A stretch of DNA of 18,984 nt from Marinibacterium sp039179965 (GCA_039179965.1 JBCDEC010000065.1:1-18984), one strand, 5' to 3'. Shown: positions 1 through 8,019, counted from the stretch's first letter. Notes: generated by a model from the letters alone, not told the origin. Numbers and translations are program-made.

Positions 1-58
1 CCGCGCTTTGGGCCAGACAATCCGGGGGGTTCATCGGAACCGATTTGGAGGCAGCAGA

Positions 59-1942
59 ATGAGCACGCAGATTCTCAAACCAGTCCAATCCCTTGCAGGG
101 CGGGTCCTGAAGCGATTTGAAAACCTGGTGGACCCCTTCGCGCCGCATGCCGAAGACACCCCGCCGAAAGAGCTTGTGCCGTACTTCATCTCGGTGCTGG
201 CGCCGTTTCGCCGGGTGTTGCCTGCGATGGTGGTGATGTCGATGGCGGTGGCCGTGGTCGAAGTGTCGCTGCTGTTCTACACGGGCCGCCTGATCGACAT
301 GATGTCGGAAACCGGTATCACCACTTTCTGGCGTGAAAACGGGCTGGAACTGGCGATTGTCTTTGTTGCGATCCTGTGTCTGCGCCCACTGGTCATCGGC
401 TTCTCGCATATGCTCTTGGAACAGACCCTGGTTTCCAATTCCCAGGACATGGTGCGCTGGCGGTCGCACAGGCATCTGCTTGGGCAGTCGATGAGCTTTT
501 TCCAGAACGACTTTGCCGGTCGTCTGACCAATCGGGTCATGCAGCAGGGTCCCGCGGTCGAAGACGCCGCCTTCATGATGTTCGAAGCGGTCTGGTTCGC
601 GCTGGTCTACGTGATCAGCGCGGCCATCATGATCGCTTCGTTCGATCTTTGGCTGGTGTTGCCGCTTCTGGCCTGGCTCGGGGCATATGTCTCTTACAAC
701 GTCCATCTGGCGCGGCGTGTGGCCTCGGCATCTGAAAAGACCTCGGATGCGCGTTCCATGGTCACCGGTCGGGTGGTCGACGCCTATACCAACATCGAAA
801 CGGTCAAGCTGTTTGCCGACGAGAACCAGGAGGAAGGCTATGTCCTGTCGGCGCTGCGCCGGCACAGGCTGCGGCTGCAGCGTTTCCTGCGGCTGATGAC
901 CGAAATGCAGTTCCTGCTGAATTTCCTGAACGGGGCGATGATCGTCGGGATTCTCGGGCTTGCGATGTTCCTTTGGTCGCGCCAGCTTGTCACCGTCGGC
1001 GAGGTCGCGGCCGCGGGTGCGCTGGTCATGCGCCTGAACGGCATGTCCGGTTGGATCATGTGGGTGACGATCCGGCTTTTCGAGCATATGGGCGTGATCC
1101 GCGAAGGTCTGCGTTCGATTGCGGTGCCCCATTCCCTGACGGATGTTCCCGAGGCTCCGGCTCTGGTCGTGCCCAGGGGCGAGATCCGTTTTGAGGGTGT
1201 GACCCAGCATTACGGCAAGGGGTTTGGCGGGCTCGATCAGCTCGATCTGACCATCCAACCCGGCGAAAAAGTCGGGCTGGTCGGCCGGTCCGGGGCGGGC
1301 AAGTCCTCGCTGGTCAACCTTCTGCTGCGCTTCCGCGATCCGGAAGAGGGGCGGATCCTGATCGATGACCAGGATGTTGCCCTGGTCAAACAGACCTCGC
1401 TGCGCCAGCAGATCGGCATGGTGACGCAAGACAGCTCGCTCCTGCACCGGTCGATTCGCGGCAATCTGCTCTACGGAAAGCCGACGGCCACCGAGGCTGA
1501 GATGATCGGCGCTGCCAAACAGGCCGCAGCCCATGATTTCATCCCCGATCTGCAGGACCAGAACGGCCGGCACGGCTATGACGCCCATGTCGGGGAACGG
1601 GGCGTGAAGCTGTCCGGTGGACAGCGGCAGCGGATCGCCATGGCCCGCGTGATCCTCAAAGATGCGCCGATCCTGGTGCTGGACGAGGCGACATCGGCGC
1701 TTGATTCCGAAGTCGAGGCGCAGATTCAGCGAACGCTCTACCAGGTGATGTCAGGCAAAACCGTCATTGCCATTGCGCACAGGCTCTCTACCATTGCCCA
1801 TATGGACCGGATCATCGTACTTGATGAAGGCCGCATCGTCGAACAGGGCTCGCATAACGTGCTTCTTGCAAAAGGCGGTGTTTATGCGGGCTTCTGGACG
1901 CGACAGTCTGGTGGTTTCCTGAACCCAGAGGCGGCCGAATAG
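59..1942 (+). CDS. ABC exporter half-transporter (TMD-NBD), first of tandem pair
   Basis: A 627-residue type IV ABC exporter subunit with fused membrane and ATPase domains. The start is ATG at 59, preceded by GGAGG at 47-51; an in-frame ATG at 8 has no such site. About 40 cytosolic residues come first, then hydrophobic helices over residues ~50-320 (about six spans), then the ATPase. Walker A is GRSGAGKSS at 409-417, the signature LSGGQ starts at 518, Walker B plus catalytic Glu (ILVLDE) is at 538-543, and the switch His is at 574, so this site looks catalytically complete. The gene is followed 25 bases later by a paralogue with the same C-terminal RQSGGF pattern, which suggests a heterodimer. 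The substrate is unknown; lipid, peptide or drug export are all possible. Nothing upstream (1-58) is recognisable. Confidence 0.93.
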   Translation: MSTQILKPVQSLAGRVLKRFENLVDPFAPHAEDTPPKELVPYFISVLAPFRRVLPAMVVMSMAVAVVEVSLLFYTGRLIDMMSETGITTFWRENGLELAIVFVAILCLRPLVIGFSHMLLEQTLVSNSQDMVRWRSHRHLLGQSMSFFQNDFAGRLTNRVMQQGPAVEDAAFMMFEAVWFALVYVISAAIMIASFDLWLVLPLLAWLGAYVSYNVHLARRVASASEKTSDARSMVTGRVVDAYTNIETVKLFADENQEEGYVLSALRRHRLRLQRFLRLMTEMQFLLNFLNGAMIVGILGLAMFLWSRQLVTVGEVAAAGALVMRLNGMSGWIMWVTIRLFEHMGVIREGLRSIAVPHSLTDVPEAPALVVPRGEIRFEGVTQHYGKGFGGLDQLDLTIQPGEKVGLVGRSGAGKSSLVNLLLRFRDPEEGRILIDDQDVALVKQTSLRQQIGMVTQDSSLLHRSIRGNLLYGKPTATEAEMIGAAKQAAAHDFIPDLQDQNGRHGYDAHVGERGVKLSGGQRQRIAMARVILKDAPILVLDEATSALDSEVEAQIQRTLYQVMSGKTVIAIAHRLSTIAHMDRIIVLDEGRIVEQGSHNVLLAKGGVYAGFWTRQSGGFLNPEAAE

Positions 1943-1954
1943 GCCGCCGCTTTT
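1930..1954 (+). terminator. Stop-codon hairpin with short T-run between the ABC genes
   Basis: A perfect 7-bp stem, GGCGGCC (1930-1936) with GGCCGCC (1942-1948), has a five-base loop (GAATA). The TAG stop of the first ABC gene is at 1940-1942. The stem is followed by GC and TTTT at 1951-1954. The short T-run makes this a weak terminator or attenuator that could lower expression of the second subunit, or an mRNA-stabilising structure. The structure is seen; the function is inferred. Confidence 0.35.
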
Positions 1955-1967
1955 CGGAGCGGATCAA

Positions 1968-3854
1968 ATGAAATGGCCTGAAAGTGAGCTTGCCGAGGGC
2001 AAGGTCGCAGATATTCCTTTCCTGTATCAATGGCTTGCCGACCGGATTGCGCCGTTCCAGCCAGCGACGGGCTATCCGCCGCAAAAGCTCTGGCCGTTTC
2101 TGCGCTGGGCGCTGTCCGGCACGGAAGGGCAGATCTGGCTGGCAGTCGTCGCCTCGGTTTCGGTCGGGATCACGACCGTGGCCGGGTTCTGGCTGATTGG
2201 CTGGGTGATCGACCGGGCCCAGTCTATCGGACCGGAGGGGCTGTCTGCGCATATGGGGCCGCTGCTCCTGCTGTCGGTCTTTTACCTGATCATCTGGCCG
2301 CTCTCGTTGGCGGCCAACGCGGCCTTCAACTCGGTGACCCTGGGCCCCAACCTTTATGCGCTGACACTCAGCCGGCTGAACCGTTACACGCTGGGCCAGA
2401 GCCTGAGCTATTTCGACAACGATTTCGCCGGGCGGATCGCGCAGAAAAAGCAGCAGACGGCGCGGGCCATCACCGATGTCGTGCTGGAAACCACGAACAT
2501 CCTGGGCAATGCGCTGGCGGCGGCGATCTCTGCGGTTCTGCTGCTGGGTGCGACCGACTGGCGGCTGGGTCTGGTGATTGCGCTCTGGCTTGGCGCCTAT
2601 GCGGTGTTGGTGCGTGACTTCCTGCCGCGCATCCGTCAGCGGTCGCAATTGCGTGCCGCGCGCCGCGCGATGGTGACCGGACAAATCGTCGACACGATCA
2701 CCAATATCCGCACGGTGCGGCTCTTTGCCCATCATGATTCCGAAGAAGTCGCCACGGAAAGCGCGCTGGCCGGGTATCGCGCGGCCGGGATTGCCTGGGC
2801 GTCGACCGTGGTCACTTTCCGTTTGTGCATCTTCACGCTGGCGGGCGTCCTGCCGACCGTGTTGATCGTTCTGTCCGTCTGGCTCTGGGGGAAGGGTCTG
2901 GTCACGGTGGGCGACATCGCGGCAGCGGGGCTGGTCGCCACGCGCCTTGCCACGATGACCGGCTGGGTGAGCTTCACGGCGCTGGGCATCTTCACCAATA
3001 TCGGCGAGATCGAGGACGGCATCCGGACACTGACCCCGCGCGACCGGCTGGAAGATGCCGCTGGTGCGTTGCCCCTGCAGGTGCCGCAGGCGCAGGTGGC
3101 GTTTCGCAACGTGTCCTTTGCCTACGGGCGTCAGGTTGGCGGGGTTCGGGGTCTTGATCTGACGATCGCTCCGGGTGAGAAAGTGGGCATTGTCGGTGCC
3201 TCGGGCGCCGGAAAGTCGACCTTGGTTTCGCTGCTGCTCCGTCTCTACGCGCCCGAATCCGGGGGCATCGAGATTGACGGGCAGGACACGGCCGGGGTTA
3301 CGCAGGACTCCCTGCGGCGCCAGATCTCCATGGTCACGCAGGAAACCGCCATGTTCAACCGATCGGCACGTGACAACATTCTTTACGGCCGCCCCGAGGC
3401 CACGGAGGCCGAGATGATCGCGTCCGCAAAACAGGCGGAGGCGCATGAGTTCATCGTCGGACTGAGGGATCATCGCGGGCGTGAAGGTTATGAGGCGCAT
3501 CTTGGCGAGCGCGGCGTGAAGCTGTCGGGCGGGCAGCGCCAGCGCATCGCCCTGGCCCGCGCGATTGTGAAAGACGCCCCTATTCTGGTGCTGGACGAGG
3601 CGACCTCGGCCCTGGATTCGGAAGTGGAGGCCGCGATCCAGGCGGCCCTGCATCGGGTGATGGAGGGCAAGACCGTTCTGGCGATCGCGCATCGTCTGTC
3701 GACCCTGTCCGAGATGGACCGGATCGTTGTCATGGATGAGGGGCGGATCGTCGAATCGGGGACGCACGCGGGGTTGCTGGCGCAAGACGGGCTGTATGCC
3801 CAATACTGGTCGCGCCAGTCCGGGGGCTTTATTCGCACCGACGCCGCGGAATAG
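1968..3854 (+). CDS. ABC exporter half-transporter (TMD-NBD), second of tandem pair
   Basis: A 628-residue ABC exporter subunit, paralogous to the gene just upstream. ATG at 1968 follows GGAG at 1956-1959. The membrane domain covers residues ~50-330. In the ATPase domain, Walker A is GASGAGKST at 410-418, LSGGQ starts at 519, Walker B with Glu (ILVLDE) is at 539-544, and the switch His is at 575. Both subunits keep every catalytic motif, unlike heterodimeric exporters that carry one degenerate site. Tandem order, 25-base spacing and near-equal length support co-expression and a two-subunit exporter in the inner membrane. A homodimer of each is the alternative. The substrate cannot be read from the sequence. 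Confidence 0.93.
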   Translation: MKWPESELAEGKVADIPFLYQWLADRIAPFQPATGYPPQKLWPFLRWALSGTEGQIWLAVVASVSVGITTVAGFWLIGWVIDRAQSIGPEGLSAHMGPLLLLSVFYLIIWPLSLAANAAFNSVTLGPNLYALTLSRLNRYTLGQSLSYFDNDFAGRIAQKKQQTARAITDVVLETTNILGNALAAAISAVLLLGATDWRLGLVIALWLGAYAVLVRDFLPRIRQRSQLRAARRAMVTGQIVDTITNIRTVRLFAHHDSEEVATESALAGYRAAGIAWASTVVTFRLCIFTLAGVLPTVLIVLSVWLWGKGLVTVGDIAAAGLVATRLATMTGWVSFTALGIFTNIGEIEDGIRTLTPRDRLEDAAGALPLQVPQAQVAFRNVSFAYGRQVGGVRGLDLTIAPGEKVGIVGASGAGKSTLVSLLLRLYAPESGGIEIDGQDTAGVTQDSLRRQISMVTQETAMFNRSARDNILYGRPEATEAEMIASAKQAEAHEFIVGLRDHRGREGYEAHLGERGVKLSGGQRQRIALARAIVKDAPILVLDEATSALDSEVEAAIQAALHRVMEGKTVLAIAHRLSTLSEMDRIVVMDEGRIVESGTHAGLLAQDGLYAQYWSRQSGGFIRTDAAE

Positions 3855-3858
3855 TGCT

Positions 3859-3909
3859 GGTGCGCCCGGGCCGACGGGTGCGCCGGGGTATTTGGAAAAA
3901 GAAAGAAGC
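3859..3909 (+). repeat. Intergenic repeat copy A (purine-tailed element)
   Basis: GC-rich, partly self-complementary sequence ends in a conserved core at 3886-3909: GGGTATTT, two variable bases, then AAAAAGAAAGAAGC. The core differs from copy C by two bases. This copy fills the gap between the second ABC gene and the RNA methyltransferase, and its tail ends just before the methyltransferase ribosome-binding site (GGAG 3911-3914). Confidence 0.7.
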
Positions 3910-3921
3910 AGGAGAGCGGAC

Positions 3922-5151
3922 TTGAGCGAGACCGTGCAACTGCAGATCGAGCGTCTGGGTCATCAGGGGGACGGCATTGCGCCGGGGCCGGTCTATGCGC
4001 CGCGCGTCTTGCCCGGAGAACTGGTCGAAGGGCAACGTGTTGGCGACCGATTGATGGCGCCACGGATCGTGCGCCCGTCGGATGCCCGTGTGACCGCGCC
4101 CTGCCGGCACTACCGGTCCTGCGGTGGATGTGCCTTGCAGCATGCCTCGGACGCTTTTGTGGCGGACTGGAAATGTGATGTGGTGCGCCTTGCGCTGCAG
4201 GCGCAGGGGATCGACACCGTGTTTCGGGATGTGATCACATCCGCGCCGCAGACGCGACGGCGGGCCGTGATTGCGGCACGGCGGACGAAAAAAGGTGCTA
4301 TGTCAGGCTTTTACGGGCGCGGCTCAGATGTGATCACAGATATTTCGGAGTGTCAGATTTTGATCCCTGCGTTGCGGGACGCTGTTCCGGTGGCACAGGA
4401 CCTGGCCGTCTTGGGCGCGTCGCGGAAGGCGCCTCTGGCGGTGACGCTGATCGAAACCGAAGGGGGTCTGGATGTGTCCGTTGCAGGCGGCAAACCGTTT
4501 GAGGCCGGGTTGCGGCACGCTCTCGCAGAACTGGCCGAACGTCATGATCTGGCCCGTCTGAGCTGGGCGGAGGAGCAGGTGGTGATGCGGCGTGCGCCCA
4601 CTCAGGCGTTTGGCGGGGTACGCGTGGCACCGCCGCCGGGGGCGTTCCTGCAGGCCACCCGGGACGGGGAGGCCGCGCTTCTTGCGGCGGTCGAGGACAT
4701 CACCGCCGGGGCGGCCTGTATCGCCGATCTGTTTTGCGGCAGCGGGACCTTCACGTTGCCGCTGGCGCGCCGCGCCACGGTGCACGGGGTTGAAGCGATG
4801 CCGGAGATGATCGCGGCGCTCGATCAGGGCTGGCGCCATGGCACGGGGTTGCGGCAGGTGACGACCGAGGCGCGCGATCTCTTCCAGAGGCCGTTGCTGG
4901 GAGATGAGCTTGCACCCTTTGATGCCGTCGTGATCGACCCGCCGCGGGCCGGCGCAGTGGCGCAAATGCAGGCAATTGCCGAGGCGCGGGTGCCGGTGGT
5001 TGCCGCTGTGTCCTGCAACCCCGTGACCTTTGCCCGCGATGCCCGGATATTGACCGCGGCAGGTTACACGCTGGACTGGGTGCAGGTCGTCGATCAATTT
5101 CGCTGGTCGGTCCATGTGGAGCTTGCTGCCGGCTTCCGGCTGTCGCATTAG
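3922..5151 (+). CDS. Class I SAM-dependent RNA m5U methyltransferase (TrmA/RlmC/RlmD family)
   Basis: This protein probably methylates C5 of a uridine in rRNA or tRNA. I place the start at TTG 3922, seven bases after GGAG (3911-3914); the frame is open further upstream, but that part lies inside the ABC gene and the repeat. This gives 409 residues, close to E. coli RlmD (433). The N-terminus (~1-60) resembles a TRAM domain. Cys61, Cys67, Cys70 and Cys144 match the [4Fe-4S] ligands of the RlmD/RlmC group. SAM binding shows as DLFCGSG from 269 and DPPRAG from 339. The nucleophile is Cys365 in SCNP, and the C-terminal general base is Glu400 (HVE). The family is secure; the exact target base is not. 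A weak stem (TGTCGC/GCGACA, 5141-5163) loops out the stop codon. Confidence 0.92.
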   Translation: MSETVQLQIERLGHQGDGIAPGPVYAPRVLPGELVEGQRVGDRLMAPRIVRPSDARVTAPCRHYRSCGGCALQHASDAFVADWKCDVVRLALQAQGIDTVFRDVITSAPQTRRRAVIAARRTKKGAMSGFYGRGSDVITDISECQILIPALRDAVPVAQDLAVLGASRKAPLAVTLIETEGGLDVSVAGGKPFEAGLRHALAELAERHDLARLSWAEEQVVMRRAPTQAFGGVRVAPPPGAFLQATRDGEAALLAAVEDITAGAACIADLFCGSGTFTLPLARRATVHGVEAMPEMIAALDQGWRHGTGLRQVTTEARDLFQRPLLGDELAPFDAVVIDPPRAGAVAQMQAIAEARVPVVAAVSCNPVTFARDARILTAAGYTLDWVQVVDQFRWSVHVELAAGFRLSH

Positions 5152-5208
5152 ATCTGCGCGACAATCGGGCGTCGGATGCGGGCGTGGCGCAGATAAGGCA
5201 AGACAGTC

Positions 5209-6003
5209 ATGAGCAGACGCGAGACGGTGAGATCCTGGCTGGAGCAACCCAGCACCAGCAATTTTGTGATCGGTGTGATTGTGCTGAACGCCATTGTGCT
5301 GGGGTTGGAAACCTCGCCGCATATTCACGCGGCGATTGGCGGACTTCTGCAGACCATCGACAAACTGTGCTTGGCGATCTTTATCATCGAGATCGCGCTG
5401 AAGTTCTTTGCCTACCGCTGGAAATTCTTCGCCGACGGCTGGAATATCTTCGATTTCATCATTGTCGGCATTGCGCTGGTGCCGGGTGCGCAGAGCATGT
5501 CGGTGCTGCGCGCTTTGCGGATCCTGCGGATCCTTCGGGTGATTTCGGCCGCGCCCCGGTTGCGCCGGGTGGTCGAAGGCTTTGTGCAGGCGCTGCCCGG
5601 CATGGCCAGCGTCTTTCTGATGATGGCGATCATCTTCTACATCGGCGCGGTGATGGCGACGAACCTCTTCTCGCCGTCCTTTCCGGAGTGGTTCGGCACG
5701 ATCGGGCGGTCGGCCTATTCGCTGTTTCAGATCATGACGCTGGAGAGCTGGTCGATGGGCATCGTGCGACCGGTGATGGAGACCTTTCCCTACGCATGGG
5801 CCTTTTTCGTGCCATTCATCATCATCACCACCTTCGCGGTCGTGAACCTGCTGGTCGGCCTTATCGTGAACTCCATGCAGGATGCGCACAACGCCGAAGC
5901 CGAAGGCGAAACCGAGGCCTATCGTGATGAGGTCTTGCGCCGGTTGAGCGCGATTGAGGCGCGGATCAACACGGCCTCAGACCAGCAAAAAACTGAAAAG
6001 TGA
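5209..6003 (+). CDS. Bacterial voltage-gated sodium channel (BacNav/NaChBac type)
   Basis: A 264-residue ion channel subunit with six membrane segments; the family works as a homotetramer in the inner membrane and conducts Na+ on depolarisation. S4 carries four arginines at every third position (Arg101, 104, 107, 110). The pore loop has the selectivity filter TLESWSM at 177-183, with Glu179 the key residue. This is the filter known from structurally studied bacterial channels such as NavAb and NavMs. S6 (~205-225) is followed by an acidic stretch and a heptad-like tail (about 240-257) matching the C-terminal coiled coil that holds the tetramer. ATG 5209 follows a modest TAAGG site at 5194-5198. 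It sits 57 bases after the methyltransferase and has no functional link to it. Confidence 0.95.
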   Translation: MSRRETVRSWLEQPSTSNFVIGVIVLNAIVLGLETSPHIHAAIGGLLQTIDKLCLAIFIIEIALKFFAYRWKFFADGWNIFDFIIVGIALVPGAQSMSVLRALRILRILRVISAAPRLRRVVEGFVQALPGMASVFLMMAIIFYIGAVMATNLFSPSFPEWFGTIGRSAYSLFQIMTLESWSMGIVRPVMETFPYAWAFFVPFIIITTFAVVNLLVGLIVNSMQDAHNAEAEGETEAYRDEVLRRLSAIEARINTASDQQKTEK

Positions 6004-6061
6004 CTTTTTCCAGACCGGTAAACCCTGTAGTTTGCGCGCGAGGTAGCAAAGGTTTCAGGTA

Positions 6062-6556
6062 ATGAAACGAAGAATATTCATGGGGTCCGCGCTGGCCACG
6101 GCCGTTTTGTCGGCCTGCAGCCAGAAGTTTCGCCCCTACACAGGCCCCGAGGTCACATCGATCGTCGTCAACAAGTCGGCGCGCCGGATGTATCTGTTGC
6201 ACAACGACGACGTGTTGAAAGACTACAAGGTCGATCTGGGCTTTGCGCCGGATGGGCCGAAGCAGTTTCGCGGCGATGGCAAGACGCCCGAAGGCACCTA
6301 TCGGATTGATCGGCGCAATCCGCGCAGTTCCTATTTTCTGTCGCTGGGGATTTCCTATCCCAATTCGAAGGATCGCGCCCTTGCTTCGGCCGCCGGCAAG
6401 GATCCGGGCGGCGACATCTTTATCCATGGTCAGCCCAACAACACCCGGGCCAAGGGCCGGGATTGGACGGCGGGCTGTATCTCGGTGAAAGACAAGGAAA
6501 TGTCCGAGATCTATTCCATGGTGCAGGTCGGCACGATCATCACGTTGCGGGCGTAG
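6062..6556 (+). CDS. L,D-transpeptidase (YkuD domain), probable lipoprotein
   Basis: A 164-residue YkuD-domain enzyme of the periplasm. Such enzymes make 3-3 peptidoglycan cross-links or attach proteins to the wall using a cysteine nucleophile. The N-terminus has arginines 3-4, a hydrophobic run and a lipobox (LSAC), with Cys19 the likely lipidated residue; the KRRIFM context also suits Tat export. The catalytic core shows His122 in the HGQPN stretch and Cys139 in TAGCISV, matching the HxxP...S/T-x-GC pattern. It lies 58 bases after the channel gene and converges with the CAP lipoprotein (9 bases between stops). Its role in cross-linking versus anchoring is open. Confidence 0.9.
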   Translation: MKRRIFMGSALATAVLSACSQKFRPYTGPEVTSIVVNKSARRMYLLHNDDVLKDYKVDLGFAPDGPKQFRGDGKTPEGTYRIDRRNPRSSYFLSLGISYPNSKDRALASAAGKDPGGDIFIHGQPNNTRAKGRDWTAGCISVKDKEMSEIYSMVQVGTIITLRA

Positions 6557-6565
6557 GGACCAGGT

Positions 6566-7102
6566 TCAGCCGCCCGTCACCAGCGTCCACCAGATTTTGC
6601 CGTTGCGCTCCTGGAACCAGGCGAAGCCCATATTGACGGCCGCGGGGTCGAGCACCACGCTGCGCGAGCCGGGTTCGGCCATCCAGGCGCCCAGGGTTTC
6701 GATCTCGGTTTCATAGGTTTCCGAGATCGCCTCGCCGAGGAAGCGACCGGTGTAGCCGGCGCGGGCGGCGCGGTCGATCGGCGACGACCCGTCAGATCCA
6801 AAGTGCCAGGGCCGGTTCTGCGCCGCCATATCGCGGGAATGAGTCGCGGCGGCGGCATTGAGCTGGGCGTTCAGTTGCACGGGGCCGAATCCTGACGCGG
6901 CGCGCAGGGAATTGACCGAATCAAGCATGCGAAACTGGATCTTGGAGGTCTCGCCAGAGCGAATCCTATAGAGCTTGGGCGGGGGTCCACCGGACGCCCC
7001 GGTGGTCGCGGGATTATCAAATTCGGCAGGTGCACAGGCCGCGAGGGCCAGCAAACCAGCGAAAAGCAGGGGAAAAAGGCGCAGCATGGGCAGTCCGGAC
7101 AT
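6566..7102 (-). CDS. CAP-domain (SCP/PR1-like) lipoprotein
   Basis: A 178-residue exported protein. The hydrophobic N-terminus ends in a lipobox, LAAC with Cys23. A Pro/Gly-rich linker leads to a CAP domain from about residue 50. Features of the fold seen here are a first helix with VNSLRAASG, THSRDMAAQN with a conserved-type His, GEAI (about 123-126), and a C-terminal FAWFQERNGKIWWTLVTGG strand pair. Bacterial CAP proteins are secreted or membrane-anchored; their biochemical role is poorly defined. The start is ATG 7102; a second ATG at 7087 would still keep the lipobox, and neither has a strong ribosome-binding site. It is divergent from the downstream L,D-transpeptidase and convergent with the upstream one. 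Confidence 0.85.
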   Translation of the reverse strand: MSGLPMLRLFPLLFAGLLALAACAPAEFDNPATTGASGGPPPKLYRIRSGETSKIQFRMLDSVNSLRAASGFGPVQLNAQLNAAAATHSRDMAAQNRPWHFGSDGSSPIDRAARAGYTGRFLGEAISETYETEIETLGAWMAEPGSRSVVLDPAAVNMGFAWFQERNGKIWWTLVTGG

Positions 7103-7114
7103 CCGTTTAACTTG

Positions 7115-7143
7115 CTCTTAACGTGACGGGCCGCGCATGGCAA
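7115..7143 (-). promoter_or_regulatory. Candidate promoter for the CAP lipoprotein
   Basis: On the minus strand, TTGCCA (7138-7143) and TAAGAG (7115-7120) are separated by 17 bases. Transcription would start near 7108, leaving almost no leader before ATG 7102, which would favour either a near-leaderless message or the ATG at 7087. This is a pattern match only. Confidence 0.3.
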
Positions 7144-7184
7144 ACTGACATCCGCGTCATGGCCGTTGCTTACAATCCTTTGAA

Positions 7185-7213
7185 TTGCGACTGCGGCATT
7201 CGGGCCATAATAT
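7185..7213 (+). promoter_or_regulatory. Candidate promoter for the Tat-exported L,D-transpeptidase
   Basis: TTGCGA (7185-7190) and TAATAT (7208-7213) are 17 bases apart in the 150-base divergent gap. The site is AT-rich against its surroundings and lies about 40 bases before ATG 7253. This is a pattern match with sensible position and orientation. Confidence 0.4.
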
Positions 7214-7252
7214 ACGCGGACTGGGTGAGTTGATTGTGCGAGGAGCGGGACA

Positions 7253-7879
7253 ATGGCCAAAACATATCCTTTTTCGACCCCGACCCGGCGGGCGTTTCTG
7301 GCGGGAAGTGCGGCTGCGATAAGCGGCCCGGCCTTCGGTCAGGCCAGCGACCCGACGGCGCTGGATCCGGCGACAGCCGCGGTTTTGTACCCGGAACCCG
7401 AACCTGAACCGGCGGTCCGGCGCAATATCTCAAGCTTCCGGTCGGTGCAGTGGCAGCCTTACTTCAGCTCTTTGCGAAACGGCGCAATTTTGGTCGATAC
7501 TCAGTCAAGAGCGCTGCATTATTGGTCAGAAGACGAATCAACTTACAAACTGTACCCATCTTCGGTTCCGCTGACCGAAGAGATGACGCGCCGGGGCCGC
7601 ACTTCGGTTATACAGAAAGTCGTCGGTCCGAGTTGGGCGCCGACGCCCTCGATGAAGAAGCGGAACCCGGAGTGGCCGGACTTTATTCCTCCGGGTCCGA
7701 ACAATCCTCTTGGTACCCACGCATTGTATCTTGGCTGGAAATATTACCGTATCCACGGCACCCATGATACGCGTAAGATCGGGCGAAAGTCGTCCAACGG
7801 CTGCATCGGGCTGTACAACGAACACATTGAAGACCTCTTTGCGCTGACAAACGTCGGGACCCAAGTGTTGCTTATTTGA
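7253..7879 (+). CDS. L,D-transpeptidase (YkuD/ErfK family) with Tat-like signal
   Basis: A 208-residue periplasmic YkuD enzyme. The start is ATG 7253 after AGGAG (7241-7245, seven-base spacing). The N-terminus carries Arg12-Arg13 in TRRAFLAG followed by an Ala-rich hydrophobic stretch, a twin-arginine type signal, and then a Pro/Glu-rich linker (PEPEPEP about 47-53). The catalytic motif is complete: His168 in IHGTHD and Cys184 in SSNGCIGLYNEHIEDL, the classic ErfK/YbiS signature. It differs in sequence and probable export route from the lipoprotein enzyme 700 bases upstream, so the two are unlikely to be a recent duplication. Likely role: 3-3 cross-linking or tethering in peptidoglycan. Confidence 0.93.
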   Translation: MAKTYPFSTPTRRAFLAGSAAAISGPAFGQASDPTALDPATAAVLYPEPEPEPAVRRNISSFRSVQWQPYFSSLRNGAILVDTQSRALHYWSEDESTYKLYPSSVPLTEEMTRRGRTSVIQKVVGPSWAPTPSMKKRNPEWPDFIPPGPNNPLGTHALYLGWKYYRIHGTHDTRKIGRKSSNGCIGLYNEHIEDLFALTNVGTQVLLI

Positions 7880-7920
7880 CGACATTGGCAGATGCCGGAC
7901 GACGCTCATGAACCAAGCGT

Positions 7921-7949
7921 TTGCAATGGTCTAGGGTTGTTGGTTAGTA
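7921..7949 (+). promoter_or_regulatory. Candidate promoter for the first 60-residue peptide gene
   Basis: TTGCAA (7921-7926) and TTAGTA (7944-7949) are spaced by 17 bases, about 70 bases before ATG 8020. A weaker alternative (TTGGTT 7940-7945 with TAAGTC 7962-7967) would start transcription right at the leader hairpin. Confidence 0.3.
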
Positions 7950-7973
7950 GATCCTACGAGGTAAGTCTTGGGT

Positions 7974-8002
7974 GCGTCGTCCGTTTACCATTGGGGCGGC
8001 GC
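7974..8002 (+). promoter_or_regulatory. 5' leader hairpin of the first 60-residue peptide gene
   Basis: GCGTCGTCC (7974-7982) can pair with GGGCGGCGC (7994-8002), giving nine pairs including two G-U, with an 11-base loop. The stem ends seven bases before the GGAGG site at 8010-8014. The second copy of the gene has a different sequence but the same arrangement. It may stabilise mRNA or tune initiation; the function is inferred. Confidence 0.45.
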
Positions 8003-8019
8003 TATATCTGGAGGTTAAC

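Noticed and set aside
1812..3803. 663-codon open frame on the minus strand opposite the second ABC gene
   Set aside because: Composition is Arg/Gln/His-rich with no domain, it has no ribosome-binding site, and it mirrors a clear ABC transporter. Such long antisense frames are expected in GC-rich coding DNA.
5141..5163. Stem TGTCGC/GCGACA looping out the methyltransferase stop, and similar short stems at the hemH (8791-8808), channel (5996-6008) and comF-family (11468-11483) stops
   Set aside because: Stems are only 4-6 bp with variable loops and are expected by chance; I kept only the two longer perfect ones as findings.
4324..5889. 521-codon minus-strand open frame across the methyltransferase and the sodium channel
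   Set aside because: It lies opposite two genes with complete motifs and has low-complexity His/Arg/Asp-rich translation; an artefact of GC-rich codon use.
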